Notes: generated by a model from the sequence alone, not told the origin. Shown: positions 28,110 through 37,591, counted from the stretch's first letter. The stretch is 64,000 nucleotides of DNA from SIG452 sp045631485 (GCA_045631485.1 JAZQUU010000039.1:186001-250000); one strand, 5' to 3'. Numbers and translations are program-made.

Positions 28110-28303
28110 AAAATCCACCACAGTATCAGTCCCCAAAGCATAAACGAAAGCCCCAAAGCAAGCAAAAGACCGATTCCTTTCAGATTGTGTCTTTTGCTTG
28201 CTTTATTTTTGTTACGAAAACGACGGGAAAGAGCCCGCTGTTTTTTGATATAAGTTTCGATAATTTCTTCTGCTTCCCGAAGTACGGTCTTTTTAGAATC
28301 CAT
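28106..28303 (-). CDS. Short single-pass membrane protein, unknown
   Basis: 65 residues. A charged, Arg/Lys-rich N-terminal half (about 1-43) precedes one strong C-terminal helix (GIGLLLALGLSFMLWGLILWWIF). It overlaps the uvrC stop by four bases on the opposite strand. ATG 28303 has GGAGG seven bases upstream, which supports it as a real gene. No family recognised; it lies next to spoIIP, but a sporulation link is only positional. Confidence 0.6.
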   Translation of the reverse strand: MDSKKTVLREAEEIIETYIKKQRALSRRFRNKNKASKRHNLKGIGLLLALGLSFMLWGLILWWIF

Positions 28304-28424
28304 GGTAACACTCCTCCAAAATTAGTATGAGACGGTTTTTCTCAGGTTATACCAATAAACAAGCAGTTCTCTTTTTGAAACATTTTTCATAAGATAGAAA
28401 AAAAGAGAGGTGCTTTATCAAAAA

Positions 28425-29471
28425 ATGAAAAAAACAATTGTAATTTCCCTAAAAATATTAGTAAAAAGAATACTTTCCTTGATACTGTTTTCAGTTCTCA
28501 CAACTACTTGCTTTTCTTTGGGAATCCCTCAATATATGTGCCGAGCAATCACAAAAGAACTGTTGGTGCATCAGGGAAAAGAGGAGCGTTCTCTTTCATC
28601 CCGTATGCAAAAAATATTTTCGCTGACCACCCAAAACACCGTGTATGCGGCAATGCCGATGGAGCATACCGAAATAACCCGAAATGATTCTGAAATCATA
28701 CCATCAGGCCACCCCGTCCCAACTCCCAATGCCTCGGAACCAATGCCACCCGAAACAAATTTATCCAAAAATTTATCCGATAACATTGAAATCAAAAATC
28801 ATACTCAAAAATCTTTTAACACCAAAGAACTGCTGGATGCTCCCCTGCCTTACCATGCATCAGAACATGAATATAAAGTGCTTTTGGTTCATACTCACAC
28901 CACGGAATGCTATTTTCCGAACGACCGTTCCCAAAATCCAAATGAAAATATGATTCGAATCGGAAAGGAATTTAAAACCGTTCTGGAACAAAACGGAATC
29001 CCCACTTTGCATATTGAAACCGTGCACGATGTTCCCTATACCACATCTTATAAAAAAAGTCTGGAAAGTGTGACAAAAGCTCTTTCCGAACATCCGAGTA
29101 TTGAGGTGGTCATTGATTTGCATCGTGATGCCATATACGGAGCCAACGGTGAAAAAGTGCGTCCCGTGGCAACCATCAACGGCGAAGAATGTGCTCAGGT
29201 GATGTTGGTTTGCGGAACCGACGAAGGCGGTCTTCCCCATCCGTATTGGAAACAGAATTTATCCTTTGGGGCAAAAATTCAGGCAAGGTTGCAACAAAGC
29301 TATCCCAAACTTGCGCGTCCCCTTGATTTAAGAAAAGAACGTTTCAACACACATACCACGAAAAATTCGGTTATTTTTGAAATCGGCGGTCACGGAAATT
29401 CTTTGGAAGAAGCAATCCGAGGTGCCAAATATGCAGCCTGGGCAGTTGCAGATGTATTAAAAGGCAATTAA
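28425..29471 (+). CDS. spoIIP: Stage II sporulation protein P
   Basis: 348 residues. Peptidoglycan amidase/endopeptidase that, with SpoIID and SpoIIM, drives forespore engulfment. An N-terminal membrane anchor (about 10-35) and a proline/asparagine-rich linker lead to the catalytic domain from about residue 145: LLVHTHTTECYF (metal and catalytic residues), VIDLHRDA near 220, and HTTKNSVIFEIGGHGNS near 300. ATG 28425 is preferred to GTG 28410 because GTG lies within the GAGAGGTG ribosome site. Mother-cell sigma-E control is expected from the family; I could not place a convincing sigma-E promoter. Confidence 0.92.
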   Translation: MKKTIVISLKILVKRILSLILFSVLTTTCFSLGIPQYMCRAITKELLVHQGKEERSLSSRMQKIFSLTTQNTVYAAMPMEHTEITRNDSEIIPSGHPVPTPNASEPMPPETNLSKNLSDNIEIKNHTQKSFNTKELLDAPLPYHASEHEYKVLLVHTHTTECYFPNDRSQNPNENMIRIGKEFKTVLEQNGIPTLHIETVHDVPYTTSYKKSLESVTKALSEHPSIEVVIDLHRDAIYGANGEKVRPVATINGEECAQVMLVCGTDEGGLPHPYWKQNLSFGAKIQARLQQSYPKLARPLDLRKERFNTHTTKNSVIFEIGGHGNSLEEAIRGAKYAAWAVADVLKGN

Positions 29472-29487
29472 AAAACTACTAAAAAAC

Positions 29488-30393
29488 TCAACAAATATAA
29501 TGTTCGGAAAATGCAAGGTCTATATTCTTATGAAGTGCAAGATTAATGCCTCCTGCAAGAGTTCGGGCACTATGGGCAATCAAATTATCAATATCCTTGG
29601 GGCTTACAAATAATCCGCGGTCGGCAAATTTCATCATGGCAGATATCATATTATCTGCCTCTGCCAGGCTGTTATTTTCTTTAAAAAATTTTGTGATTGC
29701 GGCATACACAATGGAATGGGAATCCACAACCGTGGGAATCCCCACGGCAATTACGGGAACTCCAAGGGTTTCACGGTTTAATCCGTCACGACGGTTCCCC
29801 ACCCCCGAACCGGGATGGATTCCCGTGTCGGTAAGTTGAACGGTGGAGAACATCCGCTCGGGACTTCCTGCACACAAAGCATCCACTGCAATCACCAAAG
29901 ATGGCTGATATTTTTCCGCCACGCCTTTCACGATATCCACGGTTTCCAAGCCGGTAATCCCAAGCACTCCCGGGCAGATTCCGCAAACGGCACGAAAATC
30001 CTGCTCCTTCCCGTCATTGAGATATTCCATCACGTGATTGGTAATCATCACGTTATCCAAAGTTGCAGGTCCTAACGCATCGGGAGTAATCCTGCGGTTT
30101 CCGAGACCCACCACCAAAATTTTTTCGGCATTTTCGGGTAAAAGCTTAAAAATCTCCTTGGCAATCAGGTTTGCCTGTTCTTCCAACACAGAGCTTTCAC
30201 AGTTGGAAAAATGCTGAAATTCCAACGTAATAAAATTCCCCATCGGTTTTCCAACCAGTTGGGATGCCTCATCTGTGATGATGGAAATTTCGGTAACAGT
30301 GCAATCATTTTCGGTTCGTTCCCGCTTTTTTATCCCCTCGTTTTCGTGAGTATAGATGCTCTCTAACGCCAGATCTGTCCGCACGGATAACAT
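29488..30393 (-). CDS. gpr: Germination protease (spore protease) GPR
   Basis: 301 residues. It starts degradation of small acid-soluble spore proteins at germination. Made as a zymogen: the short N-terminal propeptide region begins MLSVRTDLALES. Motifs LVVGLGNRRITPDALGP near residue 95, GITGLETVDIVKGV and VIAVDALCAGSPERM near 175, HPGSGVGNRRDGLN near 200 are all present. The frame is open 17 codons further upstream, but AAAGGAG sits nine bases before ATG 30393. It converges on spoIIP with only 16 bases between stops; in Bacillus the two are codirectional neighbours. Confidence 0.94.
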   Translation of the reverse strand: MLSVRTDLALESIYTHENEGIKKRERTENDCTVTEISIITDEASQLVGKPMGNFITLEFQHFSNCESSVLEEQANLIAKEIFKLLPENAEKILVVGLGNRRITPDALGPATLDNVMITNHVMEYLNDGKEQDFRAVCGICPGVLGITGLETVDIVKGVAEKYQPSLVIAVDALCAGSPERMFSTVQLTDTGIHPGSGVGNRRDGLNRETLGVPVIAVGIPTVVDSHSIVYAAITKFFKENNSLAEADNMISAMMKFADRGLFVSPKDIDNLIAHSARTLAGGINLALHKNIDLAFSEHYIC

Positions 30394-30459
30394 AAAACAA
30401 TCTCCTTTTTTAGCATAAGATAATAACAGTATCGGCATTTTCAAAAAAATTTACACATA

Positions 30460-30487
30460 AAAAAACGCAGGAAATCCTGCGTTTTTT
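30460..30487 (-). terminator. Intrinsic terminator after the amidase gene
   Basis: Perfect stem AAAAAACGCAGGA / TCCTGCGTTTTTT just beyond the amidase stop, minus strand. Confidence 0.9.
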
Positions 30488-30496
30488 CATTTCTTA

Positions 30497-32374
30497 TTAC
30501 GGAGTGGGTGTGGCTGATGCCGTGGGAGACGGTGAAGCACTTGCTTTCGGTGTGGGAGACGGTGAGGGCGATGGATTCAAGTCCACATCCACCATCTTAT
30601 CACAAATGTTTTCAATCCCCTTTGCGATATGCTCTGCAATTTTATCAATACGTTTGTCGTCCAACAGTTCCTTTAGGTCTTTTTCGTTGGACATAAACAA
30701 ACATTCCACTAAAATAGCAGGCATCTCGGTTTTACGGATTACCACAATCTGTGCATTTTTCAAAAGTCCTCGGTCTTGCCCTTCGGTTCCTTTCACCAGT
30801 TCCTTTTGCATAATGTTGGCAATGGTTTTGCCTGAAATGTTGTTCCCTTCTTTGGGGTCATCATAGGCATACATGGTAAGTGTACCTTTTGCCGACGGGT
30901 CTTCAAAAGAATTGTTGTGAATGGACACAAACAAGTCTGCTTCGGCGGAGTTTGCAATATCCGCACGGGTAGTAAGACCCACATAAGTATCGGTGGTACG
31001 GGTGGCAATCACATTGTAACCTTTATCTCTTAAGATTTTTAATACCTTGTTGGAAATTTTTAAGTTAATGTCTTTTTCTTTCACCACAACTTCGCCGTCA
31101 ATTTCCCCTAAGGTGCCCGGTTCGGTTCCGCCGTGACCCGGATCTAACACAATCAGTTTTTGATATTTTGCATCCGATTGATTGGTTCCCGGCTTGGGAG
31201 TTACCTGAGGTGCTACGGGTTCCGATACCGTAATCTTAAAGCTGGTGCCGTCTGCTTGAAATTCGTAAGCAGCATTTTCTTCGGCAGTAATGGTCACACG
31301 GGTTTTGTCCGTATGTTCATAAAATTGGATTTTTTCAATATAAGTCCCCTGAAAACTGAGACTATTGGCACTGCATTTGGTATTATAAAAATCAAACACT
31401 ATCCGATACGGATTATAGAGCACGAAATATTCAGGTGTAAGCACCGTGTTGGAAGAAATGGTTACCACATCCGAATCGGAGGTTTTCTTTGCAGCAATTT
31501 TCTTAATTGCCGAGGGAGAATCTTTCATCGACAAGGTGAAAAAGCCGTCCACATAGCCGTATGTAATGTTAGCTTCTTTATTTAAGTCAACCACAATACG
31601 CACACTGTTCGGAGCTTGCGTAAACTGAGAAAAACGAACTTTGGAAATGTACTCGGAGCCAACATTGATTTCTCTGGTCTGAATATCCAAAACCGCATCG
31701 GGAATATCAATCACAAACCGCAACGGGTCTTCTAATTTCATTGTTTTCGGATTTTCCACTCTTCCGCCCGTTGCCTGAATTTTTAAATATAGCTGATTGG
31801 CGGTTCGTTCCGTGAAAATTTTATTGATGATGATATCGTCATCCTCATCAGCGGTGCCGTAATCCTTAGAGGATTCTGTGATAGGTTTTTGAGTTGGTTT
31901 TGGCGTTTGTGTGGGCTTTGGTGTGGGAGTGGGAGTTGCTTTGGGTGCGGTAATAAGCACGCTTCTGGTATCGTTATCCCAATCCACATCGAAACCGAAG
32001 TTTTCCGAAACAAAACGGATAGGAACATAGGTTCTGTCATTTCGAATCATTGCGGTGGTGTCCATTTCCACCTGCTTTTTTCCTACCTGAGCAACACTTT
32101 TATCAATCGTAAGAACAATTCTTTGCTGCGTGGATAAAATAGTCACCATACGGTTTGCAGGATTCCACAACACATCATATCCCATATTTTCCGCAACCAT
32201 ACGGACAGGAACCATGGTACGTCCGTTTTCGATAAAGGGAGCTGCATCGGAAATCAGCAATTTATCTTCCAAATAAATTTTAACATCATAGGCTTCTTCT
32301 GCAAATGCCGTTTGGGAAACAAACAACAAAAGAAGCATCAAAGTTGTGACAAAACAACGGAAAATTTTTCGCAT
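30497..32374 (-). CDS. N-acetylmuramoyl-L-alanine amidase with copper-amine-oxidase-type and AMIN domains
   Basis: 625 residues, secreted. Signal peptide 1-25 (LLLLFVSQTAFA); a copper amine oxidase N-type domain (about 30-140) with twice the GRTMVPVR/RTYVPIRFV motif; a Pro/Thr/Lys linker near 150; two AMIN-like segments (about 180-400) that probably bind the wall; and Amidase_3 (about 415-600) with LDPGHGGTEPGT, the ligand Glu in EKDINLKI, SIHNNSF and the catalytic Glu in ILVECLFMSN. The tail is Ser/Pro/Thr low complexity. GGAGGA lies three to eight bases before ATG 32374. It cleaves the amide bond between MurNAc and the stem peptide. Confidence 0.92.
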   Translation of the reverse strand: MRKIFRCFVTTLMLLLLFVSQTAFAEEAYDVKIYLEDKLLISDAAPFIENGRTMVPVRMVAENMGYDVLWNPANRMVTILSTQQRIVLTIDKSVAQVGKKQVEMDTTAMIRNDRTYVPIRFVSENFGFDVDWDNDTRSVLITAPKATPTPTPKPTQTPKPTQKPITESSKDYGTADEDDDIIINKIFTERTANQLYLKIQATGGRVENPKTMKLEDPLRFVIDIPDAVLDIQTREINVGSEYISKVRFSQFTQAPNSVRIVVDLNKEANITYGYVDGFFTLSMKDSPSAIKKIAAKKTSDSDVVTISSNTVLTPEYFVLYNPYRIVFDFYNTKCSANSLSFQGTYIEKIQFYEHTDKTRVTITAEENAAYEFQADGTSFKITVSEPVAPQVTPKPGTNQSDAKYQKLIVLDPGHGGTEPGTLGEIDGEVVVKEKDINLKISNKVLKILRDKGYNVIATRTTDTYVGLTTRADIANSAEADLFVSIHNNSFEDPSAKGTLTMYAYDDPKEGNNISGKTIANIMQKELVKGTEGQDRGLLKNAQIVVIRKTEMPAILVECLFMSNEKDLKELLDDKRIDKIAEHIAKGIENICDKMVDVDLNPSPSPSPTPKASASPSPTASATPTP

Positions 32375-32398
32375 AATTCCTCCTTTCTTCACGGGGGA

Positions 32399-33427
32399 TT
32401 ATTCCATAGAAATTTGTTCAAAAGGATTTTCCCCGGATTCCACATAAGGAATCCCAAAATGGGCATATCCCAAACGGGTAACCATTCTGCCGCGGGGAGT
32501 TCTCTGCAGGAAGCCAAGCTGCATTAAATAAGGTTCATACACATCTTCAATAGTGTTGGAATCTTCTCCGGTGGTTGCCGCTAAGGTTTCTAAACCAACA
32601 GGGCCGCCGCCAAAGGCTTCAATCATGGTCATGATCATATTTTTATCGGTTCTGTCTAATCCGATTCGGTCAATTTCCAACATAGAAAGTGCCATATCCG
32701 CAGTTTTTGCATCAATCACACCGTTCCCCCGAATTTCTGCGAAATCACGGACACGGCGAAGCAGACGGTTGGCAATACGCGGTGTTCCTCTGGAACGGCT
32801 TGCGATTTCTTTTGCACCGGATTCTTCGATGCAAACGCCCATAATCTGTGCCGAACGAACCACAATTTCAGTAAGCTCGTCGGGAGTGTATAACTCCAGA
32901 CGCTGCAGCACACCGAAACGGTCACGAAGGGGTGATGTCAAGCTTCCTGCTTTGGTGGTGGCACCGATTAGGGTAAACTTGGGCAAGTCCAGACGGATGC
33001 TTCTTGCCGCAGGTCCCTTACCAATGATAATATCCAAAGCAAAGTCTTCCATAGCAGGATAAAGCACTTCTTCCACACTTTTGGAAAGGCGGTGGATTTC
33101 ATCAATAAACAACACATCGTGTTCCGCCAGATTGGTTAAAATTGCCGCTAAGTCGCCGGGTTTTTCAATAGCAGGACCGGAGGTGACACGAAGATTGACG
33201 TTCATCTCGTTGGCAATGATATTTGCCAGGGTGGTTTTTCCAAGACCCGGAGGTCCGTAAAACAGACAATGGTCCAGGGATTCATTTCGTTTTTTGGCAG
33301 CTTCGATAAAGATTTTCATATTTTCCTTTACCTTTTTCTGCCCGATATAATCCGAAAGTGTTTTGGGACGAAGGCTTAATTCTGAGTCGTTGCCCATCAC
33401 TTCGGGAGAAACAATTCTTTCTTCCAT
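32399..33427 (-). CDS. ruvB: Holliday junction branch-migration ATPase RuvB
   Basis: 342 residues. AAA+ motor of the RuvAB complex. Walker A GPPGLGKTTLAN near residue 60, Walker B LFIDEIHRL near 110, sensor 1 IGATTKAGSLTSPLRDRFG near 155, sensor 2 RGTPRIANRLLRR near 217, and the winged-helix C terminus (EPYLMQLGFLQRTPRGR). Separated from ruvA by 160 bases that hold a long hairpin (see 33496-33583). Confidence 0.97.
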   Translation of the reverse strand: MEERIVSPEVMGNDSELSLRPKTLSDYIGQKKVKENMKIFIEAAKKRNESLDHCLFYGPPGLGKTTLANIIANEMNVNLRVTSGPAIEKPGDLAAILTNLAEHDVLFIDEIHRLSKSVEEVLYPAMEDFALDIIIGKGPAARSIRLDLPKFTLIGATTKAGSLTSPLRDRFGVLQRLELYTPDELTEIVVRSAQIMGVCIEESGAKEIASRSRGTPRIANRLLRRVRDFAEIRGNGVIDAKTADMALSMLEIDRIGLDRTDKNMIMTMIEAFGGGPVGLETLAATTGEDSNTIEDVYEPYLMQLGFLQRTPRGRMVTRLGYAHFGIPYVESGENPFEQISME

Positions 33428-33495
33428 AGGGTCATTGATTCCTTTCCATAGGATTTCCTGATTTTCTGAATTCTCCAGATAAAACTCAAGTTGCA

Positions 33496-33583
33496 GAAAA
33501 ATTGCTCAGATTGTGCTTTTCAGCGAACGCCGCGTACCTGGTGTACGCAAGTGAGCGTAAAAGTGCAAGGTGAGTGATTTTTC
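33496..33583. repeat. Long imperfect hairpin between ruvA and ruvB
   Basis: Two arms of about 41 bases (from GAAAAATTGCTCA to CGCGTAC, and from GTACGC to GAGTGATTTTTC) pair around a CTGGT loop. The inner GCGTAC/GTACGC and outer GAAAAAT/ATTTTTC ends match exactly, with mismatches and gaps between. Lacks a terminal T run, so not a simple terminator. Could be a miniature inverted-repeat element or a structured mRNA leader. Confidence 0.7.
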
Positions 33584-33587
33584 AAGA

Positions 33588-34178
33588 CTACATCAATTCT
33601 TTGAGTGCAAGTTTAATAATCTCTTCCAATTGATTGGATTTTGACGACACAAACTTCACCGCCTGACGGGATTCATATGCTGAATATCCCAGCACCATCA
33701 AAGCATTGACCGCTTCCTGCAACACATCGTTGGAAACAGAAACAGTCTGAGGTGCTTCCCCTGCAATTTCACGAAGGTCAACGCCTTTAAGCTTGTCCTT
33801 TAATTCCACAATGATTTTTTCTGCAAGTTTTTTGCCAACGCCTTGTGCTCTGGTGATGCTCTGGGCATCCTGAGTGGCAACGCTCATGGCAAACTCGGTG
33901 GGAGTGAGTGCGGAAAGCACCGCCAACGCCGCTTTGGGTCCTACTCCCGACACCGAAAGAAGCATTTTAAAGGTGGAGAGTTCTTCTTCGGTGGCGAATC
34001 CGTATAAATCCATAGCATCTTCTTTCACATGAAGATAGGTATAAACGGTGAGTTCCTGATGATTACTCACTCGTGCCAATGTGGTATTGGAGGTATAGAT
34101 TTTGTATCCGATACCGCCGGTATGTATCACTAAAAAATTTTCCTTGGCTTCACCAAGACCTGTAATGCTATAATACAT
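33588..34178 (-). CDS. ruvA: Holliday junction DNA-binding protein RuvA
   Basis: 196 residues. Three domains in order: OB fold (1-63, IHTGGIGYKIYTS), tandem HhH (about 70-140, LLSVSGVGPKAALAVLS and ITRAQGVGKKLAEKIIVELKDK) and the small C-terminal RuvB-contacting domain (about 150-196, EAVNALMVLGYSAYESRQAV). AAAGGA lies upstream of ATG 34178. ruvC ends 24 bases before. Confidence 0.97.
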   Translation of the reverse strand: MYYSITGLGEAKENFLVIHTGGIGYKIYTSNTTLARVSNHQELTVYTYLHVKEDAMDLYGFATEEELSTFKMLLSVSGVGPKAALAVLSALTPTEFAMSVATQDAQSITRAQGVGKKLAEKIIVELKDKLKGVDLREIAGEAPQTVSVSNDVLQEAVNALMVLGYSAYESRQAVKFVSSKSNQLEEIIKLALKELM

Positions 34179-34202
34179 AATAAGGAATTTTCCTTTCTGA
34201 AA

Positions 34203-34700
34203 CTATTTGAGCTTATCTAAGTAACTGTGATAACCGCTGTGATTGGTGTGGCAAATGGCAATCGCCAACGCATCGGCAGTATCATCGGGTTTCGGCACTT
34301 TCTCCAGATTCAGGATGGTTTTTACCATTTTCTGCACCTGAACCTTTTCCGCCTTTCCATATCCAACCACCGCTTGTTTTACCTGCAAGGGTGTGTATTC
34401 AAACACGGGAATCCCCGCTAGCCGGCAAGCAAGTAAAATTACTCCCCTCGCCTGAGCAACGGCAATTGCGGTGGTGGTGTTTGTATTGAAAAACAACTGT
34501 TCAATTGCCACCACATCGGGTTTGGTTTCCGAAATCCATACATTCATTTCCCGAAAAATAGTTTCCAGTCTTTTAGACATTTCTTCTTTCGCAAAAGTTT
34601 CAATTTTGCCGTATTTTATGACTGAATATTTATTCCCGATGTATTCAATAGCCCCCACACCAACCAAGGCATAACCGGGGTCAATTCCCAAAATTCTCAT
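34203..34700 (-). CDS. ruvC: Holliday junction resolvase RuvC
   Basis: 165 residues. RNase-H-fold nuclease that cuts four-way junctions. The acidic active-site residues are seen in ILGIDPG (D7 area), VVAIEQLFFN near 65, and PDDTADALAIAICH near 137. The frame is open to 34721, but ATG 34700 puts the first Asp at the family position; neither start has a clear ribosome site. First gene of ruvC-ruvA-ruvB, divergent from argG. Confidence 0.94.
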   Translation of the reverse strand: MRILGIDPGYALVGVGAIEYIGNKYSVIKYGKIETFAKEEMSKRLETIFREMNVWISETKPDVVAIEQLFFNTNTTTAIAVAQARGVILLACRLAGIPVFEYTPLQVKQAVVGYGKAEKVQVQKMVKTILNLEKVPKPDDTADALAIAICHTNHSGYHSYLDKLK

Positions 34701-34822
34701 AATTTTGCAAAAAATCATCATTTTTATGCATAAATTTGCAGACGATTTTTCTCCTTTTCTTCCATCATTTCCGAAAAATCAATATTTTTTTCATTTTTTT
34801 CAAAATATTTTTCAAAAAACTA

Positions 34823-34851
34823 TTGCATTTTTATAAACAATGTAGTATAAT
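34823..34851 (+). promoter_or_regulatory. SigA promoter of argG with leader hairpin
   Basis: TTGCAT, 17-base spacer, perfect TATAAT. The leader of about 90 bases carries the hairpin TTTTGTTGAA / TTCGACAAAA at 34877-34902. I could not recognise an ArgR box or a known riboswitch in the leader. Confidence 0.88.
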
Positions 34852-34949
34852 TTTCGAGACGAGTTTGTGAAAGCCGTTTTGTTGAATGGTTTTTCGACAA
34901 AATCACACCCGTTTATGATATTATAACATATATTAAGGAGAAATGCAAG

Positions 34950-36158
34950 ATGAAAGAAAAAGTTATTTTAGCTTATTCGGGAGGACTTGATACCTCTATC
35001 ATCATTCCGTGGTTAAAAGAAAACTATGACTATGAAGTTATCGCAGTTTGTGGTGATGTTGGTCAGGGAAAAGAAACCGACGGTCTGGAAGAAAAAGCCA
35101 TTAAAACCGGTGCTTCCAAATGCTACATTGAAGATTTAAGAGAAGAATATGTAAAAGACTTCATTTTCCCCACCGTGAGAGCAGGTGCGGTTTATGAAGG
35201 CAAATACTTACTGGGTACTTCCCATGCAAGACCCTGTATCGCAAAAAGACTGGTTGAAATCGCAAGAGCAGAAGGCGCAACCGCTATCTGTCACGGTGCA
35301 ACCGGGAAAGGTAACGACCAGGTTCGTTTTGAATTAACCATCAAAGCACTGGCTCCCGACTTAAAAATCATTGCTCCCTGGAGAATCTGGGATATTAAAT
35401 CCAGAGACCAGGAAATTGAATATGCAGAAGCAAGAAATATTCCGATTCCCGTAACCAAAGAAGATAACTACTCTATGGACAGAAACATCTGGCATTTATC
35501 TCACGAAGGTTTGGATTTGGAAGATCCCTGGAATGAACCCAAACACGAAAACATCTTAAAACTGATGGTAACTCCCGAACAGGCTCCCGACAAAGCAGAA
35601 TATGTGGAAATCGAGTTTGAAAAAGGTGATGCAGTTGCAGTAAACGGCGAAAAACTGTCCCCCTTAAACTTAGTTACCAAATTAAACGAAATCGCTGCAA
35701 GAAACGGTGTTGGTATTGACGATATCGTGGAAAACCGTCTGGTTGGTATGAAATCCAGAGGTGTTTACGAAACTCCCGGCGGAAAAGTGTTATATTATGC
35801 ACATAAGGAATTGGAATATTTGTGCTTAGACAAATACACCATGCACTATAAAGAACAGTTGGCTGTTCGTTTTGCAGAATTAGTTTACGATGGTCTGTGG
35901 TTCTCCCCCTTAAGAGAAGCATTGTCCGCTTTCGTTGACAAAACTCAGGAAAATGTAACCGGTACTGTAAGACTGAAACTGTATAAAGGTAACATTATGT
36001 CTGCAGGCAGCAAATCTGATCATTCTTTATACATCGAAGAATATGCAACCTTCGATGAAGACGAAGTTTACAATCAGAAAGATGCAGAAGGCTTTATCAA
36101 CCTCTTTGGTTTACAGACCAAAATGAAAGCATTGGTTGACTTAAAGAACAAGAAATAA
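34950..36158 (+). CDS. argG: Argininosuccinate synthase
   Basis: 402 residues, full length. It joins citrulline and aspartate with ATP in arginine synthesis. PP-loop LAYSGGLDTSIIIPWLKE at residues 6-23; GTSHARPCIAKRLVE near 92; HGATGKGNDQVRFE near 115; YSMDRNIWHLSHEG near 178. ATG 34950 has AAGGAG upstream. Followed by a hairpin and then argH, so an attenuated argGH operon is likely. Confidence 0.98.
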   Translation: MKEKVILAYSGGLDTSIIIPWLKENYDYEVIAVCGDVGQGKETDGLEEKAIKTGASKCYIEDLREEYVKDFIFPTVRAGAVYEGKYLLGTSHARPCIAKRLVEIARAEGATAICHGATGKGNDQVRFELTIKALAPDLKIIAPWRIWDIKSRDQEIEYAEARNIPIPVTKEDNYSMDRNIWHLSHEGLDLEDPWNEPKHENILKLMVTPEQAPDKAEYVEIEFEKGDAVAVNGEKLSPLNLVTKLNEIAARNGVGIDDIVENRLVGMKSRGVYETPGGKVLYYAHKELEYLCLDKYTMHYKEQLAVRFAELVYDGLWFSPLREALSAFVDKTQENVTGTVRLKLYKGNIMSAGSKSDHSLYIEEYATFDEDEVYNQKDAEGFINLFGLQTKMKALVDLKNKK

Positions 36159-36166
36159 GAAACCCG

Positions 36167-36193
36167 AAAAAAGGAGGCACTGCCTCCTTTTTT
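36167..36193 (+). terminator. Hairpin with T run between argG and argH
   Basis: AAAAAAGGAGG and CCTCCTTTTTT flank a five-base centre (CACTG). It can terminate or attenuate transcription into argH, whose start lies about 20 bases beyond; no separate argH promoter fits in the remaining space. Confidence 0.8.
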
Positions 36194-36214
36194 GGAGAAT
36201 TAGGAGAGAAAATC

Positions 36215-37591
36215 ATGAAGCTTTGGGGCGGAAGATTTAATAAAGAAACAGACAAAGCGGTGGACGATTTCAACAGTTCCATCTCCTTTGACTGCAAAAT
36301 GTACAAAGAAGATATCGAAGGCAGTATGGCTCATGTTACCATGCTTGGAAAGCAAGGCATTATTCCCCAAGAAAATGCCGAAACCATCAAGATGGAACTG
36401 GGCAAAATCTTAAAAGATATCGAGGACGACAAAATCGAATTCTCTTTGGAAGCGGAAGATATTCACATGAATATTGAATCCGTTTTAATTGAAAGACTGC
36501 AAGGCATCGGCAAACAGTTACATACCGGCAGAAGCCGTAACGACCAGGTTGCGCTAGATGTGAAAATGTACACCCGCAATGCCATCAACGATATCAAAGG
36601 CGAAGTGAAAAACTTACTTTCCACCATCGCAAACTTGGCAGAAGCAGAAAAATTAACCGTTATGCCCGGTTATACCCATCTGCAAAAAGCGCAACCCATC
36701 ACTTTGGGACATCATTTGATGGCATATTTTCAGATGTTTAAGCGTGATTATGAAAGACTTTGTGATTGCTTAGGAAGAATGTCTTTATGTCCGTTGGGAA
36801 GCGGTGCATTGGCGACCACCACCTACCCTCTTGACCGTCATTTAACCGCAAAACTGCTCGGCTTTGACGGTCCCACCGAAAATAGCTTGGACGGTGTTTC
36901 CGACCGTGACCACGTGGCAGAATTCATTTTCGATTTGTCTATGATTATGATGCATCTGTCCCGTTTTTCCGAAGAAATTATTCTGTGGTGCAGTGACGAA
37001 TTTTCTTTCATCCGTCTGGACGATGCTTATTCCACCGGTTCCAGCATTATGCCACAGAAAAAGAATCCCGATATTGCAGAATTAACCCGCGGAAAAACAG
37101 GTCGTTTGTATGGTTCTTTAATCACCATTTTGACCATTTTAAAAGGAATTCCGCTGGCATACAACAAGGATATGCAGGAAGACAAAGAAGCACTCTTTGA
37201 CGCTTACGAAACCGTAAAAATGTGCTTACCCATCTTCTCCAAAATGATTGAAACCATGACCGTGAACACCGAAAAAATGAAAAACGGTGCCAAAGGCGGT
37301 TTCACAAACGCTACCGATGCAGCAGATTATTTGGTGAAAAAAGGTATGCCTTTCAGAGATGCACACAGAGTGATTGGCGAAATGGTGTCCTACTCTATCG
37401 GCGAAAAGATTTCCCTGGAAGAAATTCCTCTTGCCAAATTAAAGGAATTTTCCGAATTGATTGAAGAAGATTACTACACTGCAATCGCATTGGAAACCTG
37501 CGTCAACGAACGTAACGTGTACGGCGGTCCCTCCCCCGATGCGTTGGGCGTTGCCATCCAAAATGCAAAGAATTTTTTAGGTAGTCTTTAA
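36215..37591 (+). CDS. argH: Argininosuccinate lyase
   Basis: 458 residues. Splits argininosuccinate into arginine and fumarate. Fumarase/aspartase superfamily: LHTGRSRNDQVALDVKM near 107, the catalytic-His region MPGYTHLQKAQPI near 149, and the signature GSSIMPQKKNPD near 277. ATG 36215 with AGGAGAG upstream. A glutaminase or carbamoyl-phosphate gene is not present, so the rest of the pathway lies elsewhere. Confidence 0.98.
   Translation: MKLWGGRFNKETDKAVDDFNSSISFDCKMYKEDIEGSMAHVTMLGKQGIIPQENAETIKMELGKILKDIEDDKIEFSLEAEDIHMNIESVLIERLQGIGKQLHTGRSRNDQVALDVKMYTRNAINDIKGEVKNLLSTIANLAEAEKLTVMPGYTHLQKAQPITLGHHLMAYFQMFKRDYERLCDCLGRMSLCPLGSGALATTTYPLDRHLTAKLLGFDGPTENSLDGVSDRDHVAEFIFDLSMIMMHLSRFSEEIILWCSDEFSFIRLDDAYSTGSSIMPQKKNPDIAELTRGKTGRLYGSLITILTILKGIPLAYNKDMQEDKEALFDAYETVKMCLPIFSKMIETMTVNTEKMKNGAKGGFTNATDAADYLVKKGMPFRDAHRVIGEMVSYSIGEKISLEEIPLAKLKEFSELIEEDYYTAIALETCVNERNVYGGPSPDALGVAIQNAKNFLGSL

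Noticed and set aside
34852..34949. Known riboswitch or T-box in the argG leader
   Set aside because: Only one simple hairpin is visible; no T-box TGGN sequence with its conserved flanks and no recognised aptamer.
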